NCBI GenBank assembly: GCA_964036155.1
Contig: OZ038422.1
Location: 85,769,201 to 85,833,200 of the forward strand
Length of the DNA stretch: 64,000 nucleotides
Direction of reading: 5' to 3'
Source: Diploscapter coronatus
Lineage: Eukaryota > Nematoda > Chromadorea > Rhabditida > Rhabditidae
The position numbers and the translations under genes were made by a program. Shown one piece after another: positions 56,101 to 64,000 of the stretch; within the stretch, counting starts at the first letter, position 1; the number at the start of each line of letters is the position of its first letter. The notes beneath the pieces are model-generated. The model saw only the letters and a list, made by a program, of their open reading frames with translations. It was not told the origin of the DNA and searched no databases.

Positions 56101-59100
56101 CTTGTCGATAGTTTAATTTCAGGCTATTTTTGTCCATACTAAATATTGTAATTCGTAGAGCAAGGATATAATAATCGAGTACGTTTTGACAATGCGATCG
56201 AACAGTTTCTAGTTCCCAGAAATCTACCTCTTGCTAATAAGGGAAGTAGGCGAAGGGAAAATCCGTGGATGAGGGAGGGATGGAGGAAAGCTAGCTTACA
56301 AGTCATTCAGTATTTGGTTAAGTGGATCTGAGACAAATGCGCAGAAACATTGGCTTATAAAAATACATGCTAGATGAAAACATATACATGGAAAATTGTT
56401 GCGTGCTTTGGGCGACACTCGGGAACATACAAATTGATTCGTTCTCAAGTGGTCCATTAAAATTCTCGAATACTACAACATCTGAATTTATTACTACCCA
56501 CATATTAGGTCGCCGAATATAAACCATTGACTATTAAAATAAATTTAGAGCATTTTCATAACCTTTGATCGGAAATATTGAAAAGAAACATTTTTAACGA
56601 TCCAAGAAAATAAAAAGGCTAAAAATTGCATGTTTACTGGGTACGCGATTCCTTATTATTTCCTTCATCTTCATTTTCCAAGACTAATTTCATCATCTTA
56701 TTTAGAACTCTATAATTTTACGGGTCAGCAACCTCCGGATAATTGAAATATTAGACGTTATCGAGAGGCACAAATTAATTTCACGCTGCACGTCACAATT
56801 CAAAAATCGCTTGCGCCAAAAATAGGCATGTAAGGTTATCTTATTTTTCTGGAAGAGAACTGTAGAAATCTAGAAATCGACTTTTCATATAGGAATGGAT
56901 GAGGATAATGGCTAGTGGCCTTTTTGTGTTATGAGGCATGCAAACGCTAGGCTGTTCGACGCGCTCACTTCTTACGGATTTATCTTTTAACAAGTCGGAT
57001 CGGTAGTTTTCCGCTATCCTTAAATGGAGAACTTCCCAAAAAGCGTTCAATTTTTCAAGGAATTGAACAAATTTAGTAATTTGAATAATCAAATCAAACA
57101 ATCCATTTGCTTAATAATCTGTGCGTTTTGTCACTTTGATTAACGAGCAATAGTTAATGTAATACTTCTGAATTTGACATGTGCTAGAACCTTGCAAGAG
57201 ACGATGCTCAGAGATGGATTATCTGGAACTGATGCAAATTGTATGACTCAAATCTGACAGCTGTAGTTAATTATCTCTTAAGTGTCTTGGATGGATTCCG
57301 TGAAACCATAATAGCGTAACTATAGTTTCTTCATCATATTTTAAGTCATTGAAGAATAAATTTAGCTTCGTTTTTCCTAAGATATGTCAGGATCCTGAAA
57401 CCCTGACTTCAAGTATGAATGATTAGCTACATTTTTCGAAATCTGGGACTCGGTTGAATAGAAAATAGGCAAATTGGCACGAAAGCGCCATTTTATTCGA
57501 GATGAATGAAAACGATTCACGCGGTTCAAAAAATGAAAGAGAAGTTTTAAATTTTAACAGAAAAAGCGATGCGTATTATGCAATGCTGCGATTGGGGGTC
57601 AGGGTCGAGAATTTAAAAGGACGAAACAGTTGAAAATGGCTAATTGAAAGGGAAAAACACTTTCCAGATTGAGAAGTTGAAAAGAGCTAATATGAAGGTT
57701 TTAGGTTGAATATTTGAGTTTTAAGAATTCTTCCTGAAAAATGGAACAATTTGATTGCCTCTTGAACTTGACTAGTTTTTTTTTCTGAAAAATCGTGTTT
57801 TTCTGGATCGGATGTTGGGTATCGATTCGATTTGATCTATTGGCAGTTTATAGAGCGGAAGATTTATGGATTTAGGAATCTCTTGTATCAAAGGTTGCAT
57901 ACATCCCTTCCCCTTTAGCCCTTCATCCGAGGTTAATACCGATCAAATTACCTATCTGCCTGCCTGCCTTTCCTCCGCCCTCTCATATCGTCATTCATAA
58001 CAAAGCAATAATAGTCACAGAGACACTCATCCCCTCACATCCATATTTTACCCATCACATATTGATCGATCTAGACATTCAAGCAATTTGTGGGGTGCTA
58101 ATATAAAATGGAAGATGATGAACAATGAAAACGTTTAAAGAGAACATGAAAATGGTATTCAATAGATCTAAGCAAAGAAATTTTATAGAAGATTTGTAGC
58201 CCGTAAAAATATTTTAGCGAGCATTTTGGTTTAAGAAGAGCGCACACGAAACATCTCAACTTCATGTGTGTTTTAAATTCCATTCAAGATTAAATAGTTC
58301 TGATTAAAATGCATGAGGTTTCAAAAACTTCAAAGCAGCGAAAAGTAGGATATGCTCAAAATAAAGCGACTCAAGTAAACAATATCATCCGAATCATAAT
58401 ACGGTGCTTTATATTATCCCCGGATTAATTGTATCTAAGCCAAACGCACACATTAGAATACAAATGCCGTCTGAAAATGACATTTTGCATATGAAGTGAA
58501 TTTTTAAAAATGCAAAATACGATGATATCAATGCGATTCGTATCACCACCCGTATTTTATAGTTTCTTCCTTCTTTGAGTTTACAAAATAACAAAGTTTG
58601 AACCGCACACATAATACGACCATATGGCGTGTGTTTATAGAGTTGATGACGATATGAATTATGGATACAGTTTGGATGAAAATATGCAAACATAGCTTGG
58701 TTTATTTGTTATAAAATGGAATTTCAGTATTTTCTGTGGAACGACTTTGCACACATAATATTTGTCTGAATGAGGGAATCTGTAAGGTTGATGACGCAAC
58801 GAGACGGTACCAATGTTACTGCCGACCAGGGTTTTCCGGAACCGTTTGTCAGGTTAGCAACATTCCTGACCTGTTGAAATCTATGCGAACATTTTAGGAC
58901 GTTTGCTCGTTAGAGTGCATAAATGGAGATTGCATAAAGGGCGATTTGGGAAGGGAATATTGTCACTGTCACGACGGTAATTTTGAGGATAGTTTTAAAA
59001 GGAGGGACAAATTTTAGGCTGGTCCGGATTTCTGTGTGACGTGTCTGACAACTCCGTTGAAGGATGCAATCGGAATTCCGACTGTCAACCGAATGAACGG

Positions 59101-62100
59101 TAAGCATGAAAATACAAGTTTTTCAAGCAGTTTGTCTTCAGTTGCATTGAGAACGAGCGGGGACAGAGGATATGCGTAGGTGATCCGTGTGAACGAGTTC
59201 GGTGTGAGAACGACGGAAAATGTGTTTCCAAAGACGTAAGCGCAATTTCTCTCGCTAATTTTCAAAGGAACGTGCAAGTTCAGGATGATTTTGTCTGCGA
59301 ATGCGTCCCAGGATCCGGCTTCGCAGGAAAGTTCTGCGACAACGACATCAACGAGTGCGAGCTCTCACCGTGCCAAAATGGAGGAACCTGCATCAATGTG
59401 GAGGGCTCTTACGAATGTCTGTGTCCCGATTCTCACAAAGGTAGGAGAACTTCGATTTCTGAAGAAAGAAGGTGTCTTCAGGACGAAACTGCACCGAGAT
59501 CGTGTCCTACTGTGCAACGGAGCCGTGCCATAATGCGGGAAAATGCGTGGAGATGAAGAACGGATACCATTGTCTCTGTTCAACTGGGTTCACGGGAAAA
59601 AGTTGCGAGATCGCGACGAAATACCTCTGCTCTTGTCCGAATCCGTACCACGTCTGCACCTGGAAGCTCTCCGGACCGCACTGTGATTGTCCGAAAGGAT
59701 ACAAGGTTTGAAATTCTTCTCCTGAAACACAATTGATTGATTGATTTAGGGCGCTACCTGCTCAATCAAGGCACAAGCCGATCCTTGTGAAACCGTCCGA
59801 CCTTGCTTGAATGGAGGTGAGTTGTAAATTGGTTTTTGGCTGCAATTTTGAGAACTTCAGGACTATGCACAGAAAGCGACACCGATCCTCTTGGGTACGA
59901 ATGTTCATGTTTGCCGGACTTCACGGGACACGATTGTGGAGAGAAGCGGCCCTGTCTCGTCAATGGTAATCGAGAACATCTCTCTGTGACAACCCTGACT
60001 TTCTCCTATTCAGGAAAAGGGTGTTTGAACGAAGGTAAATGCATCCGTGGACTAGCAGTGACTCGTTGCAAGTGCTCCGCTGGCTTCGGAGGGCCGAATT
60101 GTGAGGTCCAACAGATAAGCAGCACTACCACTTCGACCTCTACCTCTTCTACGACCACAAAGCACACCACGGCCAGTTCTATTGCTGCCGCTTGTCAGCC
60201 CAATCCCTGCTATAACAGCGGAGTGTGCAAACCAGTTGGGGGTATGCCTGATCTTCCTGAGACACCTTGAAAATTGAATTTTCAGACTCAAATGAAGCGG
60301 GCTTCGTTTGCGACTGCCCCGAAGATACAACGGGAAACTTCTGTGAGACGGTGCTGGACTGGGAGTCCCAAGTCGACGAAGTCCAAGTGACGTTTCGAAC
60401 GAGGAAACCGACCCCAGAAGTAACATCCACGAAATCGACAACGACGTCCAGAAAGCCTCCTGTAACAGTGACTGCGATCAACGAGATTGGCGGCGAATCG
60501 ACTATACCAGAGAACGCCATTGAAGAAGAAGACTTCGAGACTGGAGTGTCGTCCTGCAGCGAGTGCGAGAACTCCTTCAAGTGTGCCGAAACGGATGCGG
60601 GTGCCATTTGCCTATGCGAAAGCGAGTTCATTGGGGCAAAATGTGACATGAAGGGAAACGCCTGCGAAGGAGTACTCTGTCCAGCCACGCAAATCTGCCG
60701 ACCTCTGATTCGTTCCACAGACACCAACATTCTCTGCGGGTGCTCGATAGGCTTCGGAGGTGTGGAATGTTCCAACATCACTGCTGCCACGTTTGGCGAG
60801 AACTCTCTCTACATCCATCAGTCAGCCGGTATCATGATTGGAATGGCTACTGGCCCTTTGCCCTACTCCTTGGACGTCACCTTCAAGACCACAGTTCCTC
60901 AAGTGCACATCGTCTCTGGTGAAAACATCTTCGGTCAGAAGCTCTTCACAGCCGGTCTGAATGGAGGATTGATCTGGCTGAACGTGTCAGGAACTGCCTA
61001 TGCGAAGCTGCTCAATCTCAAAATCAACGATGGGAGATGGCATAGACTGCAGATAGTCAAGACTCACAATGTAGGATAGCCTTTATTTGAACAAAAAACC
61101 TATTTTATGTTTTCAGGACCTCTTAGTAACATTAACTGAAGAGTCTGGACATTTGTTGCTCAACAGGACGTTACCACGAATGTCGGCCTTTGAAATCTTT
61201 TCCACCAGAATCGGAAAGGTGTGCCTGAAAACTGACACTTTTAATCGCACTTTTTTCAGATTTCCGACAATCAGCACTACGTTGGTTGTATAGCGGATGT
61301 GAGCATCGACAGCAACCCGATAAATTTGTTCGGCTCCAGTCGAGGGATCCAAATCCAGCAAGGCTGTATCCGAGAAAGACAATGTCTCAAGAATCACTGT
61401 CATAATGGTGGAACCTGTGTCGATGAATGGTCGAAGGCGTCATGCTCTTGTCTACCCCCATTTCTTCCTCCAATCTGCCTCCACTCGCTTCCCCCGAGCA
61501 CGTTTGGTCATGGCAACATGACAAGTTTGGCCGATGTTAGGTAAACAATTTATTATTCTATTATTTAGGTTTGAGCAAAACTGCATTTCACTCATTTCAG
61601 CATCCCAGTTGACGTCTCCCAGCATCTGCGCTTTTCAACTGATATTCAAATGATCATGCGAACCAACAAGGCTGACGGAGCTGTGATCTACCTGGGTGAA
61701 GAGGGCCATGACGACGTGACGACCTACACGACAATCCAAATGCTCGATGGAAAAGTCAAGGGTATAACTTTGAGTTTTTATGGGGGAATTTTCACGAAAA
61801 GACAATTTCAGTCAAATCCAAAGCTGGCGCACGAGCGGTGAATGAGTTGTTCTCCTCAAGACGGTTGAACGACAATGCGGATCACCTTCTGAAAGTAGAA
61901 AGAAGACAAAGACATGTCAAGGTTTGTCTAGAATTTTCGCTATTTTTTGCAGAAAAAACTCCTTCAGTTGTTTGTGGACGGAATTCTGGAAGCTGAAGGC
62001 GAAATCCAGCAGAGATTCGATCATCCCTTATTCATCGAGAGAATCCGCATCGGGAGCACTGAGATGAGCCCAGATGGAGCGTTCGACACTGAGCAGTTCT

Positions 62101-64000
62101 TCAAGGGTATTTCTCGAAGGGAGGAAGAAAACTGACCTTAAGAATATTTTAGGATCTTTGCAAGATATCCAAATCAACGGAGAATCCGTTGTCCTGCACC
62201 ATCCCAAATTTGAAGTTGAGGCAGCTGGAAGTGTGCAGAAACTGGACAATGTGCTGGAAGGCTCGATATCTGATGATGTCTGTGGAAAGTCGGAGAAGTC
62301 CCTGTGCAAACGGGGTTTCTGTCGGAACACATTTAACGATTACGAATGCATTTGTGAGAAGGGGTATCAGCTTTATTTGAAATATTATTGGATTTTCTTT
62401 CATTCGGCCAATTTAGCTATTATGGTCGGAACTGTGGTCTGAAGGACTTTTGCGTAGATGATCCTTGCCCCAAAGGCGGTGACTGCCAGAATGTTGACGG
62501 AGGATATATCTGTAATCTTATCATGCAAATACCGCCGCTAATTATTTTCTTTCAGGTACTTCCCCAGTTACGTTGGTTAGCAAGAGTGAACTCGAATACG
62601 AGTTGACGGGTCTGCAGAACGTTTCTGGAGTCGACATCGATTCCTTGGAATTCAACCTTCGTACTCACACCGAGGATGGACACTTGATGACTCTGATCAC
62701 TCCGCGAGTCTCCTTGAGTTTGTCTCTGGCTCACGGTCAACTGGTCGTATCAGCTCCATCCCCTTACACGGTCCGACGAACTGTTGCCGACGGAAGATGG
62801 CATCATGTTCGCATCGATAATAAGATCATGAAGATCGACAATGGAAGTTATGGACTGCCAAGACCTTTGTCAGCTCTAGCAACCAGTGCAGCAACCTTGC
62901 TCATTGGAGCCTCACAATCATTCAACTCGATAGAGGGTAAATTCGACTTTACCTTCTTGAAAAAGTTAAACTTTTAGGTTGCCTGAAAGACGTGAAGATC
63001 GGAAATCTCCCGAAATTGTCCTTCTACCGTAAAGAAGATTTCGAAATCCCTGGTAATCTGACGTATCTGGTGGTGACTAGCAGGAAGAAGGTTGGGAAAA
63101 CGAATATTTCTTCAGGAAGAAAAGTACTTTTGTAGATTGCCACAACCTGTCATTCGACTCTTCAGTGCGGAAAAGCTTCTCCCTGCTTACATGGCTCTGA
63201 TTGTATCGATTTGTGGAACAAAGTCAAATGCGCATGCCGCGAGGGCTTCACGGGGGCGTTCTGTGAGACGAACATCAATGAATGTGACCAGACAGAGTGT
63301 CTTCATGGACACTGCGTAGACGGAATTGGGGAGGCTAGGTACAAATTCCACTTATCATCCCAAGTAATTGCAGAAAACACATCTTATTATAATTCAGCTG
63401 CGAATGTGACCAGGGTTGGCAAGGAAGTCGGTGTGATCAGCCGACAGAAGAATGCCAAGATTCGGATTCTGAAGAGTGTAAGACGATCAGAGCGAATGAT
63501 TCCTGTGCCTCCAGACCATGCTTGCATGGAATCTGCAGACCCACGGAGACGAATCAGTTCAAGTGCAAGTGTGAATTAGGTAAACAAAATTATTATTATT
63601 TTAATTTCTAACTTTCTTTAGGCTATACTGGTCCCACATGTTCTCAAATGGTTGATCATTGTCAAGCAGACTCATGCTCTCTGAATGGAAAATGCTCCCC
63701 GATCTGGAACGGAACGATGTGTGAATGTGGAAAGGTAAGATCGAAAAAATTTCTGAATTTGAAAAACAAGGAAATTTAGCACTATCGTGGAGCGACTTGC
63801 TCAGCGCGAGTTGACGAATGTGCTGATTTGCCTTGTGAAAACGACGCCGAATGTCTACAGACGGAGCTGGGCTACAAGTGCAACTGCAGAAAATATTATT
63901 TGGGTCAGTATAGAAAACAAAAAATTAAAAATTAACCAATTGAATTTTTCAGGCGACAGATGCGAAGTCGAAGGATCCTGTCTGAAGAAACCCTGCGTCC
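53151..64000 (+). CDS. crb-1: Crumbs-type transmembrane EGF/laminin-G protein (5' part, runs off window)
   Basis: A signal-peptide exon (53151-53196, [15 protein letters not shown]) fits in phase with the first EGF exon at 58728; the 5.5-kb intron between is inferred. The order then is about nine EGF modules, including a calcium-binding one ([16 protein letters not shown], 59.35 kb), a Thr-rich linker (60.12-60.17 kb), a Ser/Thr/acidic linker (60.36-60.54 kb), LamG 1 (60.8-61.35 kb), EGF, LamG 2 (61.5-62.25 kb), two EGF, LamG 3 (62.56-63.05 kb), then more EGF to the edge ([15 protein letters not shown]). EGFs interleaved with three LamG domains is the Crumbs layout. Crumbs proteins mark the apical membrane and organise polarity with PALS1/PATJ. 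The membrane segment and PDZ-binding tail lie beyond 64000. Paralogues (eat-20, crml-1) make the symbol less than certain. Confidence 0.75.
53754..53816 (+). repeat. tRNA-like Pol III promoter relic (in crb-like intron 1)
   Basis: GTGGCTCAGTTGGTAGGGAG is an excellent tRNA D-arm/A-box and GGTTCGATTTTTGCC a degraded B-box/T-arm. No clover-leaf closes. Downstream TTTTGGC is echoed after the 50301 copy (TTTTGCC). Confidence 0.45.

Noticed and set aside
1..64000. CRISPR arrays, operons of bacterial type, phage or plasmid genes
   Set aside because: None seen; all recognisable genes are intron-rich animal genes.

Overview
The window is nuclear DNA from a nematode, most likely a rhabditid. The genes have many very short introns (about 42-60 nt) ending in the worm-type TTTCAG acceptor, they are densely packed on both strands, and nematode-restricted families are present (transthyretin-like, DUF19-type secreted protein, PAN/apple matrix proteins). 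There is also a 21-base copy of the nematode spliced leader SL1. All gene models below were assembled by eye from splice sites. For seven of them (lgc-37-like, hst-2, yippee-like, tmem-17, transthyretin-like, DUF19-like, neuropeptide) the summed exon lengths are an exact multiple of three.

Layout. 0.2-2.4 kb (-): UNC93-like transporter family protein. 3.5-4.9 kb (-): four-TM MARVEL-type protein with a His-rich tail. 5.9-9.5 kb (-) and 11.1-14.1 kb (+): a head-to-head pair of GABA-A-type chloride channel subunits resembling gab-1 and lgc-37, which probably form one receptor. 14.2-15.3 kb (-): unrecognised four-TM protein. 16.8-18.2 kb (-): yippee-like zinc protein. 18.2-26.0 kb: long gene-free stretch. 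26.0-26.8 kb (+): ciliary transition-zone protein TMEM17. 27.0-31.9 kb (-): large secreted PAN-domain, Thr-rich protein with candidate glycosaminoglycan sites. 33.1 kb (+): transthyretin-like. 34.3-35.6 kb (-): second, small PAN protein. 38.2-43.0 kb: AT-rich cluster of fast-evolving families (DUF19-like, F-box/kelch, two-domain C-type lectin). 43.2-47.0 kb (+): heparan sulfate 2-O-sulfotransferase (hst-2), with two convergent candidate genes inside one intron. 47.7-48.4 kb (-): probable neuropeptide precursor. 53.2-64.0 kb (+): a Crumbs-type EGF/laminin-G protein that runs off the right edge.

The main non-genic signals are two families of short inverted-repeat (MITE-like) elements. Five well-bounded copies sit inside otherwise ordinary short introns. 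Further signals are an SL1 fossil upstream of the F-box gene, a diverged local duplication flanking that gene, and two tRNA-like Pol III promoter relics. I found no bacterial, plasmid, phage or CRISPR features.
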